From Candidatus Saccharimonadota bacterium (GTDB taxonomy: Bacteria > Patescibacteriota > Saccharimonadia > Saccharimonadales > Saccharimonadaceae): 64,000 nucleotides of DNA. Shown here piece after piece: positions 7,263 through 15,718 of this stretch. A program made the translations under genes and the position numbers. The notes below the pieces were generated by a model, which worked only from the letters and a program-made list of their open reading frames with translations, searched no databases and had not been told where the DNA came from. The DNA lies in the NCBI GenBank assembly GCA_017536895.1, contig JAFWCN010000006.1, positions 1-64,000 of the forward strand, read 5' to 3'. Positions within the stretch are counted from its first letter, which is position 1. Each line of letters starts with the position of its first letter.

Positions 7263-7541
7263 TTATAGTCTTTTAAGCCTATATCGCGGCTTGGCATTTT
7301 GGTTGTTCCCATGGACAACTTCCAGTAGCCCAGCGTCGACTAAACATTGCCTAACTCGCAGGAATTTGTTGCGTTTTAAGCTAGCTCCTCGCATGAGGTA
7401 AATAGAATCTATGCGGCAATACCCATTTTGGTCTTTTGGTAATATTCTCATCGTGGTTTGAATTAGCGACAAAAGCACAGCGGCCTCACAGCCGTAGTTC
7501 GCCACTACGTCACTACTCACTTTGAGATACTTAAGACTCAA
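7263..7541 (-). CDS. Winged-helix DNA-binding protein (replisome-organiser-like)
   Basis: 92 aa. The pattern GCEAAVLLSLIQTTM, followed by GYCRIDSIYLMRGASLKRNKF and RQCLVDAGLLEVV, resembles the winged-helix N-terminal domain found in phage replisome organisers and similar regulators. It is the only candidate in the prophage for a replication initiator or lysogeny regulator, and it flanks the repeat region at 7075-7201. The function is inferred from fold and position only. Confidence 0.5.
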   Translation of the reverse strand: MSLKYLKVSSDVVANYGCEAAVLLSLIQTTMRILPKDQNGYCRIDSIYLMRGASLKRNKFLRVRQCLVDAGLLEVVHGNNQNAKPRYRLKRL

Positions 7542-7587
7542 AATGTTACCTCCATTTGCGTTGACTTTTGAGGTAACAGAACGACAA

Positions 7588-7619
7588 AAGCCTCAACTCG
7601 ACGAATCGAGAAGAGGCTT
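7588..7619. other. Stable hairpin
   Basis: AAGCCTC/GAGGCTT arms enclose TCGA-CGAA-TCGA. A short T-run exists only on the - strand. It could be an attenuator before the - strand gene or a boundary terminator. Confidence 0.5.
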
Positions 7620-7689
7620 CATCACCAAACGAAATATTACTTTGATTATACACCAATATACCATCATGGTCAACAAGTCAAGGCGATTA

Positions 7690-7745
7690 TGGTATAATAT
7701 AAGTAGTCGATAACGCATAGAGAGCAATCTTTGTGCGTTTTTTGA
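7690..7745 (+). promoter_or_regulatory. Late promoter with leader terminator, copy 1
   Basis: An extended -10 (TGGTATAAT) is followed by the conserved ATAAGTAGTCGATAACGCA, a hairpin closing with TGCGT and TTTTTTGATG. The same module occurs at 13457-13513 and on the - strand at 32350-32407. It precedes the packaging genes. No good -35 is present, so an activator may be needed; the terminator in the leader implies antitermination or attenuation. Confidence 0.7.
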
Positions 7746-7774
7746 TGGCAACAAGTTAAACGGAAGAAGTAGGT

Positions 7775-8182
7775 ATGGACAATAGCCTATCAATCGAAGA
7801 ATTCGAGGCACTCGTAACGATGCGAGCGCTCACTGCTACCGAGAAGCTATTCGAAACATTTTCGAGGATGCAAATCGGTATCAAGATGAAGATAGCCGCC
7901 AACGAGGTCATCGAAGACTTCAAATTAAAAGACATATTCCGTGCAAAAACCACAGTTAACGGAAAGGTTCTCTTGCTACATATTCCAACTGGGAAAGTAG
8001 CTTGCGAAATCTGCGTTGACGGTAATTACAGGCATGGAATTATACGGAGGCCTAAAGCAATCCTCATGGACCGAAAAGGATACATCAAGGCCACAGACAT
8101 GCTAGAACTTGCCAAGCAGGTTAACTCTTACGGCAAAGCTAGATTCAAGAAGGAGGCATATGCCAGAAATCATCAAAGTTAA
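7775..8182 (+). CDS. Phage hypothetical protein
   Basis: 135 aa, first gene after the late promoter and terminase-side leader. No recognised domain; mixed charged, with a helical N-terminus (LSIEEFEALVTMRALTATEKLFETFSRMQ) that recalls small packaging-associated proteins. It overlaps the next start by 23 bp. Confidence 0.6.
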   Translation: MDNSLSIEEFEALVTMRALTATEKLFETFSRMQIGIKMKIAANEVIEDFKLKDIFRAKTTVNGKVLLLHIPTGKVACEICVDGNYRHGIIRRPKAILMDRKGYIKATDMLELAKQVNSYGKARFKKEAYARNHQS

Positions 8183-8399
8183 ACAAAATAAAGGCGAACG
8201 CGTTATTGTTAAGATTTTAGGCAATGACTACGATGTTACCGAAAAACTTGTAGATGGAATCGCAACGCTAAACCTGTATGGCGCAGTTTATGAAATTCAC
8301 GTTATACAGGCTAAACCAAAAAAGATTGAAGTTAAAAAGGCGAAGCAGAAAGCCGAAGAGGTAAAAGTAGGCTTTATTGAGACGCCAGAAGAAGGTTGA
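8160..8399 (+). CDS. Small phage protein, Lys-rich C-terminus
   Basis: 79 aa from ATG 8160, selected for the AAGGAGG directly upstream; an earlier in-frame ATG at 8109 lacks a ribosome site. Beta-rich N-terminus (VIVKILGNDYDVTEKL) and a Lys/Glu tail. Not recognised. Confidence 0.6.
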   Translation: MPEIIKVKQNKGERVIVKILGNDYDVTEKLVDGIATLNLYGAVYEIHVIQAKPKKIEVKKAKQKAEEVKVGFIETPEEG

Positions 8400-8404
8400 A
8401 GATT

Positions 8405-8779
8405 ATGGCCAAGGAGCCGAGTAAAAATAAGCCTAAACGCGGACGAAACGCCGACGGCACATTCGCGCAAGGTAACACGATTGGAAATGGCTTTGGCGGA
8501 CGCCCAAAAGAAGATATGTCATTTCGTCATCAAGTTAAGCTCCGCGCCCAAAAAGACCCTCAGCTGGTTCAACGCGCAATCGATACGCTCGTCGAAATCG
8601 CGCTCGACAAAAACCATCCAAAGTGTGTCGAAGCGCTCGAAAAGCTCATTAAGCTCAATGGCAACTACGACCCAGCGGAATCGAAGACCGAGTTATCCGG
8701 CAAAGTTGAAGGCGCGCCGTTCGTCAATCTGTCGGCCAAAGAAGTAGAAGACTTATTGAAGAAGTATGACAAGAGATGA
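8405..8779 (+). CDS. Terminase small subunit-like protein (DUF5681-type N-terminus)
   Basis: 124 aa from ATG 8405 (GAAGG upstream). The N-terminus KRGRNADGTFAQGNTIGNGFGGRPKED is the GRFxxGNxxxGGRP-type motif seen in DUF5681 and related phage packaging proteins. The rest is helical and acidic at the end. It overlaps the large terminase gene by 14 bp, the place expected of a DNA-recognising small terminase subunit. The role is inferred from position and motif. Confidence 0.6.
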   Translation: MAKEPSKNKPKRGRNADGTFAQGNTIGNGFGGRPKEDMSFRHQVKLRAQKDPQLVQRAIDTLVEIALDKNHPKCVEALEKLIKLNGNYDPAESKTELSGKVEGAPFVNLSAKEVEDLLKKYDKR

Positions 8780-10184
8780 AATCATTACTGGCTTAAGGAA
8801 TCGCAAGGCGTCTTGGGATTTTTATACCTTTTGTCAGCAAATGATGCCGAAATTCTACAAAGACAATCGGCGTTATCTCACAGAATTCTGCGAAGCCTTA
8901 CAAGATTTTGTTCAGGAATCGGATAAACATTTCCTTGTCATCAATCTTCCTCCTCGTCACGGCAAATCGTTAACAGCCCAACTATTTACCGCGTGGCTTT
9001 TTGGGCTTGACCCGAAGAATAAAGTAATGACGGCAAGCTATAACGAGACACTCTCAACAACTTTTGCTCAAACTGTGCGCAATCTCATTCAGACCGAAAA
9101 GGTAAACGATGGCATTGTCTATTCGGACATTTTCCCAAACACAAAGGTCAAGTATGGCGAAGCATCATCACAAATGTGGGCGCTAGAGGGTTCGACAATG
9201 AAGAACTATCTTGCCACATCGCCAAAGGCCACGGCAACTGGTTTTGGCGCCCATTTTTTAATCGTAGACGACTTAATTCGCTCCGCTGAAGATGCTTATA
9301 ACGAAAATGTGCTAGACGGTCACTGGTCGTGGTTTAACAACACATTCTTGAGCCGCACCGAAAACCCATGGAAGGTCATCATTATTATGACTCGATGGGC
9401 GGAAGGAGACCTCGCAGGACGCGTTCTGAGCTCATTTAAGGACGATTGCGAGCATATTACATATAAAGCAGTAAAAGAAGATGGGACGATGCTCTGTGAC
9501 GATGTGCTGAGCCGAGAAGATTATCTAGCAAAGACTCGCGAGATGAACCTGGACATCGTGGAAGCCAACTACAACCAGCGCCCAATCGACATTGGCGGTA
9601 GGCTCTATTCGGAGTTCATGACTTGGGATAAACGACCCGTGGGCAAGGTCTTCAACTATACAGATACCGCTGATACTGGCACGGACTTCCTTTGTTCAAT
9701 CAACTATATCGAGTTCGAGAACGAAGCGTACATTACGGACTTAGTTTTCACCGATGAGCCAATGGAAACGACGGAATCTCAAGTGGCAGAGTTGTTGTTT
9801 AACGGGAATGTGGCAGAAGCTCGCGTAGAGTCCAATAATGGCGGCCGAGGCTTTGCTCGCAACGTAGCGACAATTATGTCGGGACGTTACGGGACAAATA
9901 GAACGATTATCAAACCGGTTCCTCAGACGCACAACAAGGAGTCGCGCATTCTATCTTCGTCAGCATGGGTGCAGAATCATGTTTTTATGCCGCCAAACTG
10001 GCAGAAGAGATACCCAGAGTTCTATCGACAGGTTATGAGCTATCAGCGTAAAGGCCGTAATGCGCATGATGACTCCGTGGATGTATTAGCGGCTATTTAC
10101 GAGACTATAACAGCGGTATGCAAACCAACAGTTATAGACAAACATGGTGCTAGGGGTTCAAGGCACAAGAGGTATTGGGCGTAA
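8766..10184 (+). CDS. terL: Terminase large subunit
   Basis: 472 aa packaging motor. ATPase domain: Walker A-like LPPRHGKSLTAQ (about residue 60), Walker B HFLIVDDLIRSAEDA, coupling motif IIIMTRWAEGDLAG. C-terminal RNase H-like nuclease: acidic residues in TDTGTDFLCSINY, RVESNNGGRGFARN and HDDSVDVLAAIYE. It cuts phage concatemers and pumps DNA into proheads with the portal encoded next. Full family length. Confidence 0.95.
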   Translation: MTRDEIITGLRNRKASWDFYTFCQQMMPKFYKDNRRYLTEFCEALQDFVQESDKHFLVINLPPRHGKSLTAQLFTAWLFGLDPKNKVMTASYNETLSTTFAQTVRNLIQTEKVNDGIVYSDIFPNTKVKYGEASSQMWALEGSTMKNYLATSPKATATGFGAHFLIVDDLIRSAEDAYNENVLDGHWSWFNNTFLSRTENPWKVIIIMTRWAEGDLAGRVLSSFKDDCEHITYKAVKEDGTMLCDDVLSREDYLAKTREMNLDIVEANYNQRPIDIGGRLYSEFMTWDKRPVGKVFNYTDTADTGTDFLCSINYIEFENEAYITDLVFTDEPMETTESQVAELLFNGNVAEARVESNNGGRGFARNVATIMSGRYGTNRTIIKPVPQTHNKESRILSSSAWVQNHVFMPPNWQKRYPEFYRQVMSYQRKGRNAHDDSVDVLAAIYETITAVCKPTVIDKHGARGSRHKRYWA

Positions 10185-10195
10185 AAGGAGGATTT

Positions 10196-11578
10196 ATGTT
10201 TCAAGTGTCCAAAGATGCAAAACTAGATGCGGATTTAATCAGAAAAGCGATTAATTATTGCAAGAAGCATCGAGAGCGTTATGATAGGCTAGACCGTTAC
10301 TACGGCGGCCATCACGATATTCTTGACCGTCAAAAGCCAGACGAAATCTTGATGAATAATAAGGTTCTCGTTAATCACGCAAAATACATTACAGATGTCG
10401 CAACGGGTTATTTACTCGGCAATCCAGTTGATTACCAGGTCAATGAAGGTATCGATATTCAGCCAATCCTCGACGCCTACAAAACGCAGACGATGGAGAA
10501 CATTGACTTTGAAATCGCCAAAGAGTGTTCGATTTTTGGCCATAAATACGAGTATGTATACGCAAATGAAAACGCAGAGCCATGCTCGGTCCCTCTTGAT
10601 GTGCGCAATGCGCTGATTATCGTCGATAATACAATGGCCCACAACAAGCTTTATGGCATGAACTATAGGCCAGTATTTGACAATGGCTCTAAGGACGAAC
10701 CAGATTATTTTGAAGTTACAATTGCAACCAAAGATGAGATTATTAACTATCAGCTCAATAATGATGCCCTGAAAGAGATTTCTCGCGACAAGCATTTCTT
10801 CGGCGAGGTGCCACTTATCGAATACAAAAACAATGGCGAGCTTTCCGGCGACTTTGAGCCAGTAATCAGTTTGATTGACGCATATAACCTTATTCAGTCC
10901 GACCGCGTTAATGACCGTGAGCAATTAGTCGATGCGATTCTCTGTTTCTACGGTATGAGCTTTGCGCAGGAGCAGATGGACGAGCTCAAGAGGTCTCGTG
11001 CGCTTTCTGGTATCCCTCAAGACGGCAAGGTCGAATATTTGACGAAAGCTATCAACGAAGGCGATGTCGATGTTCTACGCAAGACTATCGAGCAAGACAT
11101 TCATAAAATCAGTATGGTGCCAAACATGAGCGACCAGAATTTTGTCGGAAATGCCTCAGGCGTTGCGCTTCGTTACAAACTCCTCACCTTTGAACAGATG
11201 GTTAAGAACAAGGAGCGATACTTTGAGAAGGCTCTAATGGAGCGATTCCATCTTTACAATAACTTCTTAATTAAGAAGAGCTCGATGCAAGAAGTGCCGG
11301 TCAAAGAAGTTGATGCTGTCTTTAAGCGCAATCTCCCTTCGAATGACTATGAAACAAGCCAGATGATTGCAAATCTACGCGGCGTTGTTGATGATGAGCT
11401 TCTCGTGGCTCAGCTTAGCTTTGTCGATGATGCTTCCGAGACGGTGCGAATTGCCAAAGAAGAAGCCGACGAAGAGCTTGATGAGGCTGACGAAATGGGC
11501 TTTGGTGGTGTTGATGACATCAATGCCACCAATACTCCTCAGGGCACAAATGTCCTAAGCAACGGAAATGAGGCTTAA
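10196..11578 (+). CDS. Portal protein (SPP1 gp6-like)
   Basis: 460 aa. Start moved to ATG 10196, 8 bp after AAAGGAGG (the ORF opens 7 codons earlier without a site). N-terminal KYITDVATGYLLGNPVDYQ, central VPLIEYKNNGELSGDFEPVISLIDAYN and the long helix with MVPNMSDQNFVGNASGVALRYK are typical of the gp6/A118 portal family. The acidic C-terminal tail (EEADEELDEADEM) follows the family pattern. It forms the dodecameric DNA channel at one head vertex. Confidence 0.92.
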   Translation: MFQVSKDAKLDADLIRKAINYCKKHRERYDRLDRYYGGHHDILDRQKPDEILMNNKVLVNHAKYITDVATGYLLGNPVDYQVNEGIDIQPILDAYKTQTMENIDFEIAKECSIFGHKYEYVYANENAEPCSVPLDVRNALIIVDNTMAHNKLYGMNYRPVFDNGSKDEPDYFEVTIATKDEIINYQLNNDALKEISRDKHFFGEVPLIEYKNNGELSGDFEPVISLIDAYNLIQSDRVNDREQLVDAILCFYGMSFAQEQMDELKRSRALSGIPQDGKVEYLTKAINEGDVDVLRKTIEQDIHKISMVPNMSDQNFVGNASGVALRYKLLTFEQMVKNKERYFEKALMERFHLYNNFLIKKSSMQEVPVKEVDAVFKRNLPSNDYETSQMIANLRGVVDDELLVAQLSFVDDASETVRIAKEEADEELDEADEMGFGGVDDINATNTPQGTNVLSNGNEA

Positions 11579-11581
11579 TCT

Positions 11582-13186
11582 ATGTCGATGAAGCGAACCA
11601 GAGCGTACTGGCAAAAGCGTTCGGCTCAGCGTCTTGTGCGCTCTGAAAAGCTTAGTCTGAAGAATAGGCGCAAGATTAATCACCTATATAATCAATCAAA
11701 AGTTAAGCTTGGCAATGAGCTCAAGCGTATCTATGCCGCCTATTACAAACAAAACGGATGGGATACTACATTATTGGATTCTTTAGCCCCAAATGGCGAC
11801 ATTATCAAGATTCGCCAGGAGATGAAACGGCTTGGCCTAACGACTGAACTGCCAGCAAATTATAAAGGCCGTATTACTCGCCTAGATTTGCTCAACTATC
11901 AGATTGAAGTTGCTTCGCAGGAATTGGCGCTGGAAGAGGCTAAGATTGGCCAGCAATCGCTACTGGAGACCTACAATCAAAACTATTACCGAACTGGTTA
12001 CGACATCTCAAAGGGTTTAGGTGGTAGACCGATTCAGTTTACCAAGCTCGATACAACGACCCTAGATAAAGCATTCTCTACCAAATGGCTTGGTAGTAAT
12101 TATGCCGCGCGTCTTTACAACAACTCTCGTACTCGCGCGCACAAGATTCAGCAAATCTTGGTAACTGGTATCGCTACCGGCGAAAGTATCGATAGGATGT
12201 CGATGGAAGTCCATGAGGCGATGGACACGAGCAAATATACGGCTGATAGGCTTATTAGGACAGAGACCAACTATTTCCACGGACAGTCTGAGCTTGAGAC
12301 TTACAAGCAGATGGGTATTGAAAAATACCAACTCTTGGCCGTCTTAGATAATCGTACGAGCGCAATCTGCCAATATATGGACGGCAAGGTATTTGATGTC
12401 GATAAAGCCGTCGTAGGCGAGAATTATCACCCATTTCATCCAAACTGCCGCACGACTGCCGTTCCATACTTCGGCAAAGAATTTGAGCCAAAAGAGCGTA
12501 TCGCTAGAGACCCAAAAACCGGAGAAAACAAGTTCATCTCGAATATGTCTTTTGATTCATGGCGAGAGAAGCTCAAATTAGACTATGCCGATTCAGATTA
12601 CGACATCGCTATGGCTCTGAGGAAGGGCTATAAGACCGAATACGAAGAATACAAGAAAGTAATCGGCGATAAGCAGATGATTAGTTATGAGACATTCGTA
12701 ACTATTCGCAAAAACGGAATCGATGCCACCAGAAAGCAGAAAGAGTGGTGGAATGCGGCGAAAGCGTATAGGAGATTAGACGAAAGCGGAATTAAGCCAA
12801 ATAGCTTGGACTTTTATACTTTTAGGCGCAATATTTCTGAGCCACCATACAATAGCAATTGGGCTCCAGTCGAATTTGCCGTTGATTCTAGGTATCATAG
12901 AGAATACAAAGGGCGATTATCTTTGCTTGATAGCCATTGGATTGAACATGGAGAAGAAACCGGTGCATTGAGCCAAAGCGTTTATCAGCAAAAAGCAAAG
13001 AAACTACTTAGCCGCCGATTTAGCGACTCCGCAGAATGGCTGGTCGAGAAGAAGCACGGCAATCTAATGGTGTACGACAAGAAGACGGGCGAATTCGCAA
13101 TTGCTAGAAAAAATGGTATAATTAGTTCATATTATAAAGCGCCAATTGACTATTGGAATAATATGAAGGAAGAAAATCATGAATAA
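11582..13186 (+). CDS. Minor head protein (SPP1 gp7/Mu gpF-like) with C-terminal nuclease-toxin-like domain
   Basis: 534 aa. Residues about 1-310 are the phage head-morphogenesis domain, with RTETNYFHGQSELETYKQMG and the conserved RTSAICQYMDGKVF...HPFHPNCRTTAVPYF. Residues about 400-534 are extra: a linker, then HWIEHGEE, LSRRFSDSAEWLVEKKHGNLMVYDKKTGEFAIARKNG, resembling the phage BECR-type RNase domains (Barnase/EndoU/ColicinE5-RelE-like) known to be fused to such head proteins. The toxin could be carried in the virion or act in competition (inference). The next gene may be its immunity protein. Confidence 0.85.
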   Translation: MSMKRTRAYWQKRSAQRLVRSEKLSLKNRRKINHLYNQSKVKLGNELKRIYAAYYKQNGWDTTLLDSLAPNGDIIKIRQEMKRLGLTTELPANYKGRITRLDLLNYQIEVASQELALEEAKIGQQSLLETYNQNYYRTGYDISKGLGGRPIQFTKLDTTTLDKAFSTKWLGSNYAARLYNNSRTRAHKIQQILVTGIATGESIDRMSMEVHEAMDTSKYTADRLIRTETNYFHGQSELETYKQMGIEKYQLLAVLDNRTSAICQYMDGKVFDVDKAVVGENYHPFHPNCRTTAVPYFGKEFEPKERIARDPKTGENKFISNMSFDSWREKLKLDYADSDYDIAMALRKGYKTEYEEYKKVIGDKQMISYETFVTIRKNGIDATRKQKEWWNAAKAYRRLDESGIKPNSLDFYTFRRNISEPPYNSNWAPVEFAVDSRYHREYKGRLSLLDSHWIEHGEETGALSQSVYQQKAKKLLSRRFSDSAEWLVEKKHGNLMVYDKKTGEFAIARKNGIISSYYKAPIDYWNNMKEENHE

Positions 13187-13433
13187 CGCTAAAAATTGCG
13201 AGTGTTGCAATAGAGGAGTTATTGAAGATGGGGCTTCAGAGATTTGTCCTATTTGCGGATGGGAAGATGATATAGTGCAAAATAAACGCCCCGACTATAA
13301 TTTTGGTGCTAACAAATTATCGCTTAACGAACACAGAAAAAACTTCGAAGAAAAGATAAAACAAGACCCAAATTACACTTGGGAAGAGGAAGCTGCCCGG
13401 AAGATTCCCAAGAAAGACAGAAACGATGCTTGA
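13179..13433 (+). CDS. CPCC-type cysteine-rich protein, possible immunity partner
   Basis: 84 aa. Cys residues in CECCNRG and ICPICGWEDDIVQNKRPDYNFGANKLSLNEHRKNF match the CPCC cysteine-rich family (zinc-binding). The start overlaps the head-protein stop by 8 bp, so both are translated together. CPCC proteins frequently lie beside polymorphic toxins, which suggests immunity to the C-terminal domain of the preceding protein (inference). Confidence 0.75.
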   Translation: MNNAKNCECCNRGVIEDGASEICPICGWEDDIVQNKRPDYNFGANKLSLNEHRKNFEEKIKQDPNYTWEEEAARKIPKKDRNDA

Positions 13434-13456
13434 CATTTTGTCGATTATTCCACTTG

Positions 13457-13513
13457 TGGTATAATATAAGTAATCGATAACGCACTAGGACGAAAGTCTG
13501 GTGCGTTTTTTGA
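13457..13513 (+). promoter_or_regulatory. Late promoter with leader terminator, copy 2
   Basis: Extended -10 TGGTATAAT, conserved ATAAGTAATCGATAACGC, a hairpin with GAAA loop (ACGCAC...GTGCGT) and TTTTTTGATG. It drives scaffold, capsid and tail genes. A TTGACA at 13430 is too far (24 bp) to serve as its -35. Confidence 0.7.
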
Positions 13514-13544
13514 TGCAGCTGACAAGCGTTAAATGGAGGTTCTT

Positions 13545-14099
13545 ATGGACAAAACCGTAAACCAGAACTCTGCCGACACTAACCAGGCCGGAAATACAGA
13601 GGATAAAGGTAGCAACTCAAAAACTTTTACTCAAGAGGAGGTCAATGCTCTCTTGCAAAAGCGTATTGGCGAGGTAAACGCCAAGGCCGAAGAGCGTAGT
13701 AAACAAGCCGCAGAAGATGCGGTAGCAGAATATGCTCGCAAGCAGAAAATGACTGAAGAGGAAAGGTTGAACGAGGAGCGCAAGAAAAAGGATGACGAAC
13801 TTGCCGAGAAGGAACGCAACATTACATTGCGCGAAAATCGAGCAGATGCCATCGAGAAACTTGCTCAACTAAATATCGATACGAAGCTTGTGGATTTTGT
13901 AGTGGATATTGATGCAGATAAGACTGCTGAAAATGTCACAAAGCTTAGCAAAGCATTCAATGAGGCCGTCTCAAAGGCAGTTGAAGCTAAGTTAGCTGGC
14001 AAAACTCCTGCCGACTACGGTAACGGGAGCAAGTCGAAGGATAAGGATAAAGCGCTAACCAATCGAGGCTATACCGGCCAGGGAGTTATCGCGTTCTAG
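13545..14099 (+). CDS. Capsid scaffolding protein (DUF4355-like)
   Basis: 184 aa from ATG 13545 (GGAGG upstream; ATG 13533 would place the ribosome site inside the gene). Low-complexity N-terminus, then a long charged coiled coil (KAEERSKQAAEDAVAEYARK, EEERLNEERKKKDDELAEKE), then a folded C-terminal part with TPADYGNG. Together with its position directly before the major capsid gene this fits a phage scaffold that directs prohead assembly and is then removed. Confidence 0.85.
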   Translation: MDKTVNQNSADTNQAGNTEDKGSNSKTFTQEEVNALLQKRIGEVNAKAEERSKQAAEDAVAEYARKQKMTEEERLNEERKKKDDELAEKERNITLRENRADAIEKLAQLNIDTKLVDFVVDIDADKTAENVTKLSKAFNEAVSKAVEAKLAGKTPADYGNGSKSKDKDKALTNRGYTGQGVIAF

Positions 14100-14160
14100 C
14101 TCCTTATCTGCATAAGTTTGAGAGTCGTATCAAACAATCGAAGAAAAAGGAGAAATTACT

Positions 14161-15102
14161 ATGGCACGCACAGATGCTCTTAGTATTACTACGAATGGCA
14201 CCACCGCCGATTCGCTCGAAGAGAGCTACGGCAAAGTTATTGACGCCATTCAGAAGGGCGCTCTCTCTGAGAAGCTCAAAAATACGGATTATTCCGGCGA
14301 CCCAACGACCGGTTCTGTTGAAATCAATCGTTTCAAGAACGCTCAGTCCAATGACTACGGCACCGCACGCGCCGCTGGCCAAGGTTCTGCACTTGTTAAC
14401 AGCGGTAAGGTAACCGTTAATATCGATACCGATAAAGAAATCGTTGAGGAAATCGAAGGCAAGGATGTTAAGCTTTTCGGCGTCGAAGGTATCATCGCAA
14501 AGCGTCGTGGTAATCACTCGCTTCGCGCTATTGCAACGCTTGATAATGCATACTTTGCAACCCTCGAATCTGAAGGTTCTGCCGTTACCTTGCCGGAAGG
14601 CGTAACTGACATTGAAGATGTCGTCGAAACCATGATTCAGGCTATCGAGACGACTCAGAACGACTGGGTTGATGGTGTTGACCGCTCGATGATTGCCCTT
14701 ACCTTGAAGCCGAATGCTTACGGTAAGCTTCGCAATTACATCGACAAGGTTTCTGTCCCAACTGTCGATTCTGGTGTTGAAGAGATTGAGATGTTCCATG
14801 GTGTTCGTGTATTCAGCAACGTTCGCCAGACCAAGGCCATCATCGCAACCATCTTCGGTTCTGCCGGTCAGCCAGCTATGTTTAACCAGTACGAAGACGA
14901 GAAGATTAACTTGAGTAACGCTCACGCTGTCGAGCTCTTCTACTCCTATGGTTCTAAGGCTGTGACGCCTGACCTTATCAAGACTCTTGCTGAACTCCCA
15001 ACCCCTCAGGCGACGGAGACTGCAAGCGAAACTCCAGCTAGCGGCGAAACCCCAACTGGTGGCGAAACCCCAACTGGTGGCGATACTAACGGCCAAAGCT
15101 AA
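14161..15102 (+). CDS. Major capsid protein
   Basis: 313 aa. Follows the scaffold, and has the composition of an HK97-fold capsid protein: N-arm with SYGKVIDAIQKGALSEKLK, E-loop region NDYGTARAAGQGSALVNSGKVTVN, and a P/A-domain with FHGVRVFSNVRQTKAIIATIFGSAGQPAM. After residue about 280 comes an unstructured tail with tandem TPTGGETPTGG units, which could protrude from the shell. Good AAGGAG site. Confidence 0.88.
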   Translation: MARTDALSITTNGTTADSLEESYGKVIDAIQKGALSEKLKNTDYSGDPTTGSVEINRFKNAQSNDYGTARAAGQGSALVNSGKVTVNIDTDKEIVEEIEGKDVKLFGVEGIIAKRRGNHSLRAIATLDNAYFATLESEGSAVTLPEGVTDIEDVVETMIQAIETTQNDWVDGVDRSMIALTLKPNAYGKLRNYIDKVSVPTVDSGVEEIEMFHGVRVFSNVRQTKAIIATIFGSAGQPAMFNQYEDEKINLSNAHAVELFYSYGSKAVTPDLIKTLAELPTPQATETASETPASGETPTGGETPTGGDTNGQS

Positions 15103-15157
15103 TTCAAACGCCCTGCCGGTGGCGTAATACCGGCAAAAATCTAAGGAGAAAAATACA

Positions 15158-15322
15158 ATGAGGTATTTCAAAAATATCCAGGTCGGCACCATCGAAGCCG
15201 TAAGTAACAAGGATGTCATCGCACAAATGGAGGATTATCCTGAAGTTTACGAAGAGGTATTCCCAAAGGGAGCTGAGCCTGAAAAGAAAGCTAAAGCTCC
15301 GAAGAAAGAAGCTAAGAAATAG
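15158..15322 (+). CDS. Small phage protein between capsid and connector genes
   Basis: 54 aa, starting MRYFKNIQVGTIEAVSNKD, with a Lys/Ala/Pro-rich tail. AAGGAG stands 8 bp before ATG. Similar short proteins with this layout often sit between capsid and head-tail connector genes; function unknown. Confidence 0.7.
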   Translation: MRYFKNIQVGTIEAVSNKDVIAQMEDYPEVYEEVFPKGAEPEKKAKAPKKEAKK

Positions 15323-15334
15323 TTTGGAGAGAAA

Positions 15335-15718
15335 ATGACCAGCGAGCAAAAAACGAGGATTGAAGAGTACGTCAAAGCAATCAATGAGACTGCGGCAGAC
15401 GCATCGAGCGAATCTATCCTAGACTTTGCTGTCGAGGATGTAGCGTCTCGCGTTTTGCTTTATCTAAATTGCGAGGAGTTACCGGAACGCATTGAGCGCA
15501 TCGTGGCTCGCGTAGTTTCTGGCATCTTCAACCAAATTATCAACTCTTCAACATCTACCCAGGCTGATTCTGCTATTAGTTCGTTAAGTGATAACGGCCA
15601 ATCAATCAGTTTTGCCAACCAAGTTAAAAGCTATCTCTGTACAACGGACGATAATGAAATCTTTGCTGGCTTTACCAAATTGCTTGCGCCGTATAGGAGA
15701 ATCAATGTTGTTTCCTGA
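15335..15718 (+). CDS. Head-tail connector (gp6/gp15-like)
   Basis: 127 aa, helical: SILDFAVEDVASRVLLYLNCEELPERIERIVARVVSGIFNQ is the four-helix pattern of adaptor proteins that bind under the portal. Gene order (capsid, connector, head closure, gp10-like, tail terminator) supports it. Confidence 0.75.
   Translation: MTSEQKTRIEEYVKAINETAADASSESILDFAVEDVASRVLLYLNCEELPERIERIVARVVSGIFNQIINSSTSTQADSAISSLSDNGQSISFANQVKSYLCTTDDNEIFAGFTKLLAPYRRINVVS

Noticed and set aside
14104-15219. 371-aa ORF antisense to the major capsid gene
   Set aside because: Low-complexity shadow frame; the + strand has ribosome site, operon order and clear capsid features.
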